A stretch of 64,000 bases of DNA from contig JAFULG010000065.1 of the NCBI GenBank assembly GCA_017473435.1, positions 35,030 to 99,029 of the forward strand. The letters run 5' to 3'. This DNA is from Clostridia bacterium (GTDB lineage: Bacteria; Bacillota; Clostridia; Oscillospirales; Acutalibacteraceae). Numbering within the stretch: the stretch's first letter is position 1; every line of letters begins with the position of its first letter. The notes beneath the pieces were generated by a model that was given only the letters and a program-made list of their open reading frames with translations, did no database searches and was not told the origin of the DNA. Below, piece after piece: positions 7,783 to 15,157 of the stretch. The position numbers and the translations under genes are program-made.

Positions 7783-9105
7783 TCACGCCATTGCCCAGTC
7801 AATCGCTTTTCTTACTCCTTCGGTTTCGATAAGCGTAATGCCTTTTTCAACAAGGTTCTTCATTGCGCTGAGGTCGATACCCCAAAGGGAGGAATCAGCA
7901 AGAATCTGTTCAAGGTCACCTGTCATAATGCTGATAACAGCATCCGGGTTATCCTGAACGGGATTGTTCTTATAATAGTATATAAGGCAGGAAAGCGCAA
8001 ACACAAGAGGTTTGGGAAGTGCATCGTTTTTGAGAATGTAATCCTCGATTGAGGGAAGCACTCTTTCCTTGAACTTGCTTACGGAGTTGAGTGAAATCGC
8101 CTGCCAGCGGTGCTTTATGTATGGGTTTGCAAAGCGCTCAAGCACGGCGGCGGCAAAGTCCTTTATTTCGTCCTTATCCTCTAAAAGAGGAAGGATTGTG
8201 TCAAAAAGGCAACGGTTGAGATAAGCTGAAAGCTGTTCATCATCAAGGCTCTGCTTAACGGTTTCGACGCCGCAGATAAGGCTGGGGAAAACAAGGCTTG
8301 TATGTGAGCCGTTGAGAATACGCACCTTCATTTTTTTGTAGGGTGCAACATCGTCACTCCAGATAACATTGAGTCCGGCTTTTTTAAGAGGAAGCTCATT
8401 TTCAAAGTCGCCCTCAATTACCCAAAGGTGATAGGGCTCGGCGGTATTAAGAAGCTTATCTTCTCTGCCGATTTCCTTGTAAAGCTCACGGGCATCCTCG
8501 GGAAAGCCCGTTACAATACGGTCAACAAGGGTATTGCAGAAGGTGTTCTCGTTTTCAATCCACTCAGAGAAATCCTCACCCAGCTCCCAGACAGCGGCAT
8601 ATTTAAGAACGCATTTTTTAAGCGCCTTACCGTTATCGGAAATAAGCTCACAGGGTAAAATCACAAAACCGGGAAGATGACGAAGATAACGCTGATATAA
8701 AAGCTGAGTAAGCTTACCGGGAAAAGAAAGTGCAGGTCTGTCCTCAAAATTGCATTTTTTGTTAAATTCAATACCTGCCTCCGTAGTATTTGAAACGATG
8801 AAGCGTAAATCGGGATTTTTTGCAAGGGCAAGATACTCGTCATAATTATTATAGGGATCAACGCAACGGCTTACGCAGGTAATCTCACGTCTTGTACACA
8901 CCTGTTCACCTTTATCAACACCGCGAAGGTAAAGGTTATAGTTTCCGTCGGCCTCATTTATAAGCTTTGATTTACCACCCTTTGTAGGCTGAACGATTAC
9001 AATATCGCCGTCGAATAATTCTTTTTCGCGGAGAGTCTGCACAAAATCGGCAAAGAAGCCACGCAAAAAGTTACCCGTACCGAACTGAATGATTTTTTCT
9101 TTCAT
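7783..9105 (-). CDS. uxaB: Tagaturonate reductase (altronate oxidoreductase)
   Basis: Converts D-tagaturonate to D-altronate with NADH in galacturonate breakdown. The 440-residue protein belongs to the mannitol dehydrogenase family: an N-terminal Rossmann motif FGTGNFLRGF (residues 7-16) is followed by the domain pattern VRILNGSHTS near residue 250 that carries the catalytic Lys/Asn/His region. Start ATG 9105 follows AGAGGTGG. The partner dehydratase uxaA lies on the same strand but 4.5 kb upstream, beyond an accessory segment; uxaC and a kdgK/kdgA pair are not in the window. Confidence 0.88.
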   Translation of the reverse strand: MKEKIIQFGTGNFLRGFFADFVQTLREKELFDGDIVIVQPTKGGKSKLINEADGNYNLYLRGVDKGEQVCTRREITCVSRCVDPYNNYDEYLALAKNPDLRFIVSNTTEAGIEFNKKCNFEDRPALSFPGKLTQLLYQRYLRHLPGFVILPCELISDNGKALKKCVLKYAAVWELGEDFSEWIENENTFCNTLVDRIVTGFPEDARELYKEIGREDKLLNTAEPYHLWVIEGDFENELPLKKAGLNVIWSDDVAPYKKMKVRILNGSHTSLVFPSLICGVETVKQSLDDEQLSAYLNRCLFDTILPLLEDKDEIKDFAAAVLERFANPYIKHRWQAISLNSVSKFKERVLPSIEDYILKNDALPKPLVFALSCLIYYYKNNPVQDNPDAVISIMTGDLEQILADSSLWGIDLSAMKNLVEKGITLIETEGVRKAIDWAMA

Positions 9106-9122
9106 TTTTCCACCTCTGAATT

Positions 9123-9151
9123 ATAATAAGACAGGATATACAGTATAACAA
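9123..9151 (-). promoter_or_regulatory. Promoter for uxaB
   Basis: On the minus strand, TTGTTA, a 17-nt spacer and TATTAT. It is divergent from the tRNA-Leu promoter. Confidence 0.55.
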
Positions 9152-9212
9152 AAAAATATGTTTTTGTCTTTATTTTTACAAATTTTTTTTAAAAAAATCT
9201 TTGCAAAAGGTA

Positions 9213-9241
9213 TTGACATTTTCATTTTAAGGTGGTATCAT
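9213..9241 (+). promoter_or_regulatory. Promoter for tRNA-Leu
   Basis: TTGACA (9213-9218), 17-nt spacer, TATCAT (9236-9241); the tRNA starts 33 nt later. Confidence 0.75.
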
Positions 9242-9273
9242 ATGCAAGCGCTTGAGAGAGCGAAACAGAATAT

Positions 9274-9358
9274 GCGAGAGTGGCGGAATCGGCAGACGCG
9301 CACGTTTGAGGGGCGTGTGGGGCAGCTCGTACGGGTTCAAGTCCCGTCTCTCGCACCA
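9274..9358 (+). tRNA. tRNA-Leu (anticodon GAG)
   Basis: An 85-nt gene. The acceptor stem GCGAGAG/CTCTCGC is followed by discriminator A and an encoded CCA (9356-9358). The anticodon stem CACGT/GCGTG (G-U at the last pair) closes a 7-nt loop TTGAGGG with GAG at 9308-9310. A long variable arm fits a class II tRNA. The T arm reads GGGTTCAAGTCCC. Its 3' end recurs near 12305. Confidence 0.96.
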
Positions 9359-9360
9359 TA

Positions 9361-9405
9361 TTGAGTATTCATAAGGGATTTGACCTGTGAATACTCAATT
9401 TTTTT
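9361..9405 (+). terminator. Terminator of tRNA-Leu
   Basis: TTGAGTATTCA (9361-9371) pairs perfectly with TGAATACTCAA (9388-9398), followed by seven T. Confidence 0.85.
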
Positions 9406-9427
9406 ATCTTTATATAAAAGTATATAA

Positions 9428-9483
9428 CCCACTATGACACTTTCAGTTTTTCTAACTGCAAAGATGTCAAGTGGGATTTTTTT
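9428..9483 (+). terminator. Second long hairpin with T-tract
   Basis: CCCACT..GACA..CAGTT pairs with AACTG..TGTC..AGTGGG with internal loops, followed by ATTTTTTT. It may be a second terminator or the end of a small transcript. Confidence 0.6.
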
Positions 9484-9492
9484 ATTAAACTA

Positions 9493-9522
9493 TTGCAACA
9501 ATGCAAATAATTGTGATATACT
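9493..9522 (+). promoter_or_regulatory. Extended -10 promoter for the structured RNA
   Basis: TTGCAA (9493-9498), 18-nt spacer, TGA-TATACT (extended TGn plus -10 at 9517-9522). The predicted start falls at about 9529, exactly where the long hairpin begins. Confidence 0.7.
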
Positions 9523-9528
9523 GATAAT

Positions 9529-9742
9529 GCCAAACAAATTTAATAAATAGAATTAGCGGTATCGTTTTCTTTTTTATGGGAATATTATACCCTTTTCTTA
9601 TCATAACTATTTTTAGAATTTGGTAAAATCGCAAATTCCATTAAATGGTTATGGTAGAGATACTCTAATTCTATTTAAATTTGTTTGGCGACAATCGGGG
9701 TTTGCGTTTTCGGTGCGTTGGCTTCGGTTGGCGCACTTTTTT
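9529..9742 (+). ncRNA. Candidate structured non-coding RNA, about 214 nt
   Basis: The 5' and 3' ends form a closing stem of about 30 bp: GCCAAACAAATTTAA (9529-9543) with 9675-9689, ATAGAATTAG (9547-9556) with 9665-9674, and GTATC (9559-9563) with GATAC (9659-9663). Inside are GGG/CCC around AATATTATA, a TATCATAAC/GTTATGGTA stem and a perfect GAATTTG/CAAATTC hairpin. After the closing stem, GTGCGTTGGC ttcg GTTGGCGCAC (9713-9736) plus a T-run is a UUCG-capped terminator. There is no ORF. I do not recognise the family; 6S RNA, a retron RNA or a MITE are alternatives. Confidence 0.7.
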
Positions 9743-9882
9743 ATTTTGTGGAGATAATAAAGTGAACTTTATAAAAAGGAGGGAAATAAGTTATTGATTT
9801 TTCCACTTAAAACGAACAAGAAAGTAAAGGTGATTATTATGCAAAAAATCAAAAAACATTAACAATAATAATTTGCATTGCA

Positions 9883-12081
9883 ATGTTATCATCTGTAATG
9901 TGTTTTACATCTTTGACAACCTCAGCAGCAAAAATGGTAGATAGTTATACAGTACTTGTTTTGGATACATCCGGCAGTATGAGCGATGAACCTCTTATTG
10001 CATTAAAGGATGTCGCTAAACGATTTTGTGCCTCTTTACTAGGAGCGGATAGTATAAATGAAATAGCTATTGTTGAATTTAATACAACTTGCTCATCTAT
10101 TGGTTTTACAAGTGATTATTCAACATTGAAATCAAAAATTGAATCTCTTACAGCTAACGGCAACACAAATTTATATGATGCTTTATTAACTGCTAATTCG
10201 TTATTATCAAATGTATCGTCAACTGCAACAAGAAACATAGTTGTTTTATCAGATGGTGAGCCTTCTACAGGTACAATGTCAGAAACTGGTCCTTACGAAA
10301 AAGGAACAGGTATTTTAGGTTTGTTTGGTTATCATAAATACGCTAACGCCGTTTATAATCTTATGGAAGATTATAAACAAGTATATGATGTTTATACTGT
10401 AGGTTTCTTTCATAAATCTACATCAACATTAGCTCATAGCCTTCTTAACGATATAAACAATAAAGGTTATTATGATGCACAGAATGCCAGTGAACTTACA
10501 TTTATGTTTTCTAATATAGCTGACAGTGTAAATAAAAAAACTCCAAAAGATTATGATTTTTTTGAAGACAGCTATAATTTTAGAAATTATACATCCAGTT
10601 CGATTTCGCGTTCATATTTTACAACCATATATGAGCCATCTTCAGGAAAAGCATTGTACAATATAAAGAAAAGTGCAAGTTCAGGTGGATTGTGTTTTGG
10701 AATGGCATATACAACAGCTGCAATTTACAATGGTTTACCATCAGTTGAAAGATGGACTTGGAGCAAGTTGATAGGAAAAGAGTCTGCAACTAAAATTCGT
10801 GACATTCACAATGAAAACGATTCTTATGGAGTAAGAGTATCTTCTTCTGTAAGCCTTTTTGATGATCAAGGCACACTATTAAATGATAGTTATATTAAAT
10901 ACGCGTTTATTTATCAATGGAGCAGCGAAGCTAGAGCTCAATTTAATAGCAATTTCAACGACGTATCAGGATTAAAAGAACTTGTTAAAAATTATGCAAA
11001 CAACAATAGAATAGGGGTTGTTGTTTGTATACAACATTACGAAATGGATGAATACGGAAATCGTAAATTGGATGAAAACGGAGATTTCATATCAACATCA
11101 GGGCACGCTATTCTTGCAGTTGGAGTTGATGGAAAGGATATTCTGATAGATGACCCCAACAACTCCGATGGATTAGAACGTTTAACTATAAACAATGACT
11201 TATCTTGGTCTTACAGTAGACCTTGGGAATCTGACGGTATTAATAGTAATAATTCAGACTTGTTTTTTGCTACAGACATATATAGACCTTATCAAATAAT
11301 TCTTACGGGCAACAAGACAACAGTTGGTGATGGTATACTTAATAACAATTCAACTTTTACAGATACCTTTGTGGACGATATGGAGCGATTAGATGCAAAC
11401 AACACATTGATTACATTTACTGATGATGTTAAAATAGATGGTACTGAAATAGTATCAAGCATAACATCAACTGATTTCGCATCTATCGACAGTTCAATCT
11501 TAAATAATGACATCGTAGCTTATTGGGTTCAAGATTCAAATGAAATACTTGTATCAAATACATCAAATTCAAAAAATACAATCCAAATCGCAAAGGACAA
11601 TTCATTACTTGCCGCAAATGTTAATTCAGAAGATAATATTGTAGTAACAAATTCTGAAACAAAATTTAATACAAGTGAAGGAAGCGAGTTGGAAATTTCA
11701 TTAGAGACAGTGTCTGATTATGACAGTTCTTGCATATCAATTCAGGGAACAGCTTTATCTGACACAGTAACAACATCTAAAACAGATACGGGTGTTATTG
11801 TAACCGGACTTAATGATATTACTATAACATATTTAGAAAATGATACCGAAATTGCAAAAACTACGGCTTCTGTTAAGGATGGTAGAGAAGTAACTATAAC
11901 AGTTGACGATACCAATAATAAAGTTGAAACAGATTTCATTGATGAAAACGTGCCTGATGAATCCGAAAAAGACAATAATACTTGTAAATATTGCGGCAAA
12001 GTACACGGAGATTCATTTTTTGATATGATTATTAGGTTTATTCATATGTTCTTCAATTTTATGGAATCATTGTTTAAATAA
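9883..12081 (+). CDS. Secreted VWA-domain protein with papain-like peptidase domain; start region frameshifted
   Basis: As read from ATG 9883 the product has 732 residues. A von Willebrand A domain covers about residues 21-215 with a complete MIDAS set (DTSGS at 28-32, T95, D124). A cysteine-peptidase-like region follows: GGLCFGMA (C271), SGHAILAVGVD (H408) and DDPNN (D424/N426). The C-terminus has CKYCGKVH and a hydrophobic, aromatic helix. The true start appears to be ATG 9839, which has AAAGG upstream, but that frame stops after seven codons. One extra A in the A6 run at 9851-9856 would restore a signal peptide joined to this frame. The gene is richer in AT than its neighbours and lies in the tRNA-Leu segment. 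The target is unknown. Confidence 0.8.
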   Translation: MLSSVMCFTSLTTSAAKMVDSYTVLVLDTSGSMSDEPLIALKDVAKRFCASLLGADSINEIAIVEFNTTCSSIGFTSDYSTLKSKIESLTANGNTNLYDALLTANSLLSNVSSTATRNIVVLSDGEPSTGTMSETGPYEKGTGILGLFGYHKYANAVYNLMEDYKQVYDVYTVGFFHKSTSTLAHSLLNDINNKGYYDAQNASELTFMFSNIADSVNKKTPKDYDFFEDSYNFRNYTSSSISRSYFTTIYEPSSGKALYNIKKSASSGGLCFGMAYTTAAIYNGLPSVERWTWSKLIGKESATKIRDIHNENDSYGVRVSSSVSLFDDQGTLLNDSYIKYAFIYQWSSEARAQFNSNFNDVSGLKELVKNYANNNRIGVVVCIQHYEMDEYGNRKLDENGDFISTSGHAILAVGVDGKDILIDDPNNSDGLERLTINNDLSWSYSRPWESDGINSNNSDLFFATDIYRPYQIILTGNKTTVGDGILNNNSTFTDTFVDDMERLDANNTLITFTDDVKIDGTEIVSSITSTDFASIDSSILNNDIVAYWVQDSNEILVSNTSNSKNTIQIAKDNSLLAANVNSEDNIVVTNSETKFNTSEGSELEISLETVSDYDSSCISIQGTALSDTVTTSKTDTGVIVTGLNDITITYLENDTEIAKTTASVKDGREVTITVDDTNNKVETDFIDENVPDESEKDNNTCKYCGKVHGDSFFDMIIRFIHMFFNFMESLFK

Positions 12082-12111
12082 ATCTAATCCCTTATGAGCA
12101 CCCGCACCATG

Positions 12112-12144
12112 ACTCAGCAGTTAAAACCTGCTGAGTTCTTTTTT
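12112..12144 (+). terminator. Terminator of the VWA gene
   Basis: ACTCAGCAG (12112-12120) pairs with CTGCTGAGT (12128-12136), then TCTTTTTT. Confidence 0.85.
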
Positions 12145-12163
12145 ATCCTGTTTAAGGAAAACA

Positions 12164-12321
12164 CAAAGGGACTTGAAGCCTAAGAGGGTGAGAAGCGTTA
12201 AGAAAACAGTCCGGCGGACTGTTTTTAGCTTCGAAGTCCGAAGTCGGGTACCGAATGCACAGCATTGGGTCGACGAGGATGCAGCATTTGCGAAGCAAAG
12301 GCATGTCCCGTCTCTCACACA
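12164..12321. repeat. Structured tRNA-end-like element
   Basis: The left end (GGGACTTGAAGCC) reads as the reverse complement of a tRNA T arm. The right end (GTCCCGTCTCTCACAC, 12305-12320) repeats the 3' end of the nearby tRNA-Leu. Between them lie hairpins AAAACAGTCC/GGACTGTTTT (about 12202-12225), GAATGC/GCATTg and TTTGC/GCAAA. No convincing ORF. It may be an attachment-site remnant or a tRNA-derived repeat. Confidence 0.55.
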
Positions 12322-12363
12322 AAAAACAGGCAAGCTTAGGCGTTGTACTCTTAAGGACAGTAA

Positions 12364-12397
12364 AAAAGGATGTGTAGAAATTTCTACACATCCTTTT
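12364..12397. terminator. Perfect 17-bp palindrome
   Basis: AAAAGGATGTGTAGAAA is followed directly by its reverse complement ending CCTTTT. It could terminate either strand. A second hairpin (about 12417-12457), AACAAG..GGAAAATGT/ACATTTTCC..CTTGTT, follows. Confidence 0.6.
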
Positions 12398-12509
12398 AGT
12401 TTTGTCTCACACCGTAACAAGCAGGGAAAATGTACGGCACATTTTCCACTTGTTAGGAGAACCTAATACCCTTTTATAAATATCATCTATTCGATAAATT
12501 GGAATTTAA

Positions 12510-12716
12510 TTAAAAGAAAAATAAATCTTCAAATTTTTTATCCAATGCTATGCACAAAACTAATGCAAGCTTTGCGGTCGGATTAAACTGTCCAGTTTCA
12601 ATTGAACTGATTGTGTTTCGTGAAACACCTACCATTTCTGCTAATTGTTGTTGAGATAATCCTTTTTCACTGCGAGCATCTTTCAGACTGTTTTTTAATA
12701 TCAATTTATCATCCAT
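12510..12716 (-). CDS. XRE-family transcriptional regulator (small)
   Basis: A 68-residue protein that is almost entirely one helix-turn-helix domain: ARSEKGLSQQQLAEMVGVSRNTISSIETGQFNPTAKLALVLC spans residues 14 to 55 (quoted by its ends, recognition helix at about 29-40). This size and layout match the YgzD/YozG-type repressors. It starts 2 nt after the stop of the DUF6442 gene, so the two form one operon. It is probably the repressor of that operon, acting on the two inverted repeats at 13062-13108. An autoregulatory role is inferred. Confidence 0.88.
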   Translation of the reverse strand: MDDKLILKNSLKDARSEKGLSQQQLAEMVGVSRNTISSIETGQFNPTAKLALVLCIALDKKFEDLFFF

Positions 12717-12718
12717 AT

Positions 12719-13048
12719 TTATGCTACCGCCTTAAATACAATCGCAACAGCGAATACAACAGCAAAAGCAATTTCGATAATGCCATAGATTAGCTTAGAG
12801 GGAGTTTTTAAATACTTAAATAAAACAATATTGCTACTACCTTGCATAGCAAAATACACCATCCACCCAACCAATGCGAGTTCTGGCATATTCAAAACAA
12901 ATTCGCTAACAAGGATTAAAGCAACACAAAGCAATCCACCGACAAGCATACCGACTCGCGATGCTTTACCAAATACTGCTAACTCTCGCTCATCAAGTTT
13001 TCCTTTGTTTTCCTGCTGGCTTATCTTCAAAATTTCATCTTTGTTCAT
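12719..13048 (-). CDS. DUF6442 family membrane protein
   Basis: A 109-residue membrane protein, usually found beside a small XRE regulator as here. The N-terminal 30 residues are charged (MNKDEILKISQQENKGK). Three hydrophobic segments follow at about residues 32-52, 56-72 and 85-108. I chose ATG 13048 because AAAGGAG lies 8 nt upstream and a consensus promoter ends about 35 nt upstream; a longer frame to 13150 would run through that promoter. Its molecular function is unknown; the pairing suggests a regulated membrane function. It is the first gene of the XRE operon. Confidence 0.82.
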   Translation of the reverse strand: MNKDEILKISQQENKGKLDERELAVFGKASRVGMLVGGLLCVALILVSEFVLNMPELALVGWMVYFAMQGSSNIVLFKYLKTPSKLIYGIIEIAFAVVFAVAIVFKAVA

Positions 13049-13061
13049 AACAAATCTCCTT

Positions 13062-13110
13062 TGACAAGTTTTCTTGTCATTATTATAACATTGCCAAGTG
13101 AACTTGTCAA
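13062..13110 (-). promoter_or_regulatory. Consensus promoter with two operators
   Basis: On the minus strand: TTGACA (13105-13110), 17-nt spacer, TATAAT (13082-13087). Inverted repeats overlap it: 13093-13108 (GACAAGT tc ACTTGGC, over the -35) and 13062-13079 (TGACAAG aaaa CTTGTCA, just past the start). The shared half-site is GACAAG(T). Confidence 0.85.
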
Positions 13111-13369
13111 TAACTTTTTTGCAAAGTTTTATTGGCGGAGTTTCAAACAAAAGAGGGCGCTACCGAAGTAACACCCTTTATATACATTATTCAGTTTGAT
13201 AAATTCTTATTTATCGGTCAGTTGTATTATAGCATAACTTGACTAACAAATAAAGAGAATATTAAAAACACCCACAGTTTTAAAAACTATGGGTGTTTTC
13301 GCATCTTGTTGTACTATCCTTAATTGTACGGCTCTTAAGGCTTGCCTGTTTTTTATCCATTGCGAAAAC

Positions 13370-13556
13370 AATGGTATATCATTAAATGTATATCCCGCCC
13401 GTGGCGAGGTATACATTCGTATATCATCACCCGACAGGGTGCATATCATCAGCCGCAGGCTGTATTCCTTTCGCAATGATGATATACAGAACTTCGTTCT
13501 GATATGATACAACACTTCGTGTTGATGATATGCAAGGCTTGCGCCTTGATTTTTAT
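13370..13556. repeat. Array of short hairpins with ATATCAT/ATGATAT spacers
   Basis: At least five small palindromes (CCCGACAGGG, GCCGCAGGC, CAGAACTTCGTTCTG, CAACACTTCGTGTTG, AAGGCTTGCGCCTT) are separated by ATATCATCA or its complement. Stems differ while spacers are kept, and the two halves run in opposite senses. No gene is present between 13151 and 13638; a CACCCATAGTTTTT/AAAACTGTGGGTG hairpin lies at 13270-13300. Confidence 0.7.
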
Positions 13557-13638
13557 TATGTAAACACAACCCTCAACTCACACAAAAAACCATCCGCCTT
13601 CACGCACCGACACACGGTGCTGAAAGCGGATTATATCT

Positions 13639-15000
13639 TTACAGCGTAACACCGTCCTTGAAAATTGCAATTTCTCGGTAGGAGTTTTTTTCGTTGCAGG
13701 TTTCTCTGCCCTCGCAAACCTCTTTGATAAACTGCCACAGCTCCTCCTCGTTGCCTGTCATTGCATCAAAGTCCATCCAATGAGGCTTCTTTTCGTAAAT
13801 TGCGGTGTTGGTGGCAATCTTCACCGTCGGCACTGGAGCACCGAGAGGTGTACCTCTGCCCGTTGTGAAAAGAATTATATGACAGCCAGCCGCGGTAAGA
13901 TTGGTGCAGGCCACAATATCATTACCCGGTCCGTTGAGGAGATTAAGCCCCTTTTCCTTTACGGTGTCGCCATAGGTAAGCACAGCCGTAACAGGAGCAG
14001 TACCGCCCTTCTGCACACAGCCAAGAGATTTATCCTCGAGAGTGGTGATACCTCCTGCCTTATTGCCCGGTGAGGGGTTTTCCGAAACAGGCTGACCGTG
14101 AGAGGTGAAGTATTCCTTGAAGCCGTTAATCATATCAACGGTTTTGAAGAAAACATTTTTATTTACGCATCTGTTCATCAAAAGCTGTTCAGCGCCGAAC
14201 ATCTCGGGCACCTCTGTCAGCACGGCACTACCGCCCATAGCAACGAGGCTGTCGGTGATTTTTCCGCACAGAGGATTGGCTGTGATTCCTGAAAATCCGT
14301 CGCTTCCGCCACACTTCATTCCTATTACGATTTCGCTGACAGGAACAGGCTCGCGCTTTTCGAGCTCTGCTTTTACCTGAAGCTCACGGATAATTTTTAC
14401 ACCCTCGGCTATTTCATCCTCGCAGTCCTGAACGTTGAGAAAGCGTACCCTTTCCCCGTCAACCTCACCGAGGATTTTTTTCATTTCGGCTATATTATTG
14501 TTTTCACAGCCAAGACCGAGCACAAGAACACCCGAAGCGTTAGGATGATTTATAAGACCCTTGAGTATAAGCTGAGTCCTTTTATGATCTCCGCCAAGCT
14601 GACTGCAGCCGTAGGGATGGGTGAAGCAGAACACACCTGTAAGCGCGGAAAGCTTCTGCGAAATTCCGTTGACACATCCGACGGTGTTAACAATCCACAC
14701 ATCGTTACGTATACCTACCTGTCCGTTTTCACGTCTGTAAGCCATAACAGTAAAAGGCTCTTTTGCCTTTGAGTTTTCAAAGCAGGGAGAATAAGTATAA
14801 TCAAGGGTACCGGAAAGAGCCGTTTTAAGATTGTGGGAATGCACGTGCTCCCCCTTTTTTATACACTCACTTGCAACGCCTATGGGGTAGCCGTATTTTA
14901 TAACGCTCTCCCCCTTGGGAATATCACAAAGAGCATACTTGTGACCGCTTTCAAGGTCAACGTGAACATTGTCCCTTTCGTGTATTTTAACGTAACTCAT
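13639..15000 (-). CDS. uxaA: Altronate dehydratase
   Basis: Dehydrates D-altronate to 2-keto-3-deoxy-D-gluconate, the step after UxaB. The N-terminal SAF-like domain (residues 1-80, with HDNV/HVHSHNLK features) and the C-terminal catalytic domain with the family's GYPRENGQVGIRN-type box (YRRENGQVGIRN, about 89-100), CSQLGGDH and GMKCGGSDGFSGITANP are present. The 453-residue length is a little short of the roughly 490 usual for E. coli UxaA. A GGGAGG ribosome site precedes ATG 15000. It is transcribed towards uxaB, but a tRNA-Leu accessory segment separates them. Confidence 0.92.
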   Translation of the reverse strand: MSYVKIHERDNVHVDLESGHKYALCDIPKGESVIKYGYPIGVASECIKKGEHVHSHNLKTALSGTLDYTYSPCFENSKAKEPFTVMAYRRENGQVGIRNDVWIVNTVGCVNGISQKLSALTGVFCFTHPYGCSQLGGDHKRTQLILKGLINHPNASGVLVLGLGCENNNIAEMKKILGEVDGERVRFLNVQDCEDEIAEGVKIIRELQVKAELEKREPVPVSEIVIGMKCGGSDGFSGITANPLCGKITDSLVAMGGSAVLTEVPEMFGAEQLLMNRCVNKNVFFKTVDMINGFKEYFTSHGQPVSENPSPGNKAGGITTLEDKSLGCVQKGGTAPVTAVLTYGDTVKEKGLNLLNGPGNDIVACTNLTAAGCHIILFTTGRGTPLGAPVPTVKIATNTAIYEKKPHWMDFDAMTGNEEELWQFIKEVCEGRETCNEKNSYREIAIFKDGVTL

Positions 15001-15097
15001 TGTTCCTACCTCCCTTTTTTACAGGCAATATTTTAGCATAAGTGAAAATAATTTTCTACTGTTATGTTAATTTTTTCTTTCTTTTTTGTCTTTTGTA

Positions 15098-15126
15098 TTG
15101 TTTTTATTAAGCATTTATGAGATAAT
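15098..15126 (+). promoter_or_regulatory. Possible promoter of the acetyltransferase gene
   Basis: TTGTTT, 17-nt spacer, GATAAT (15121-15126). The region 15001-15097 is T-rich without other features. Confidence 0.45.
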
Positions 15127-15157
15127 TCCCTAAAGAACAAATTTTAGGAGTATTATT

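Noticed and set aside
9158-9364. 68-residue plus-strand frame
   Set aside because: It runs across the tRNA-Leu promoter and gene; no ribosome site.
9529-9742. 6S RNA or retron RNA identity for the structured RNA
   Set aside because: Shape alone is not enough, and no reverse transcriptase gene is nearby; left as an unnamed candidate.
12121-12466. Frames of 79-99 residues on both strands
   Set aside because: They read through terminators and the palindromic element, with no ribosome sites.
13370-13556. CRISPR array
   Set aside because: Units are 12-16 bp palindromes with short constant spacers, not direct repeats with unique 30-bp spacers.
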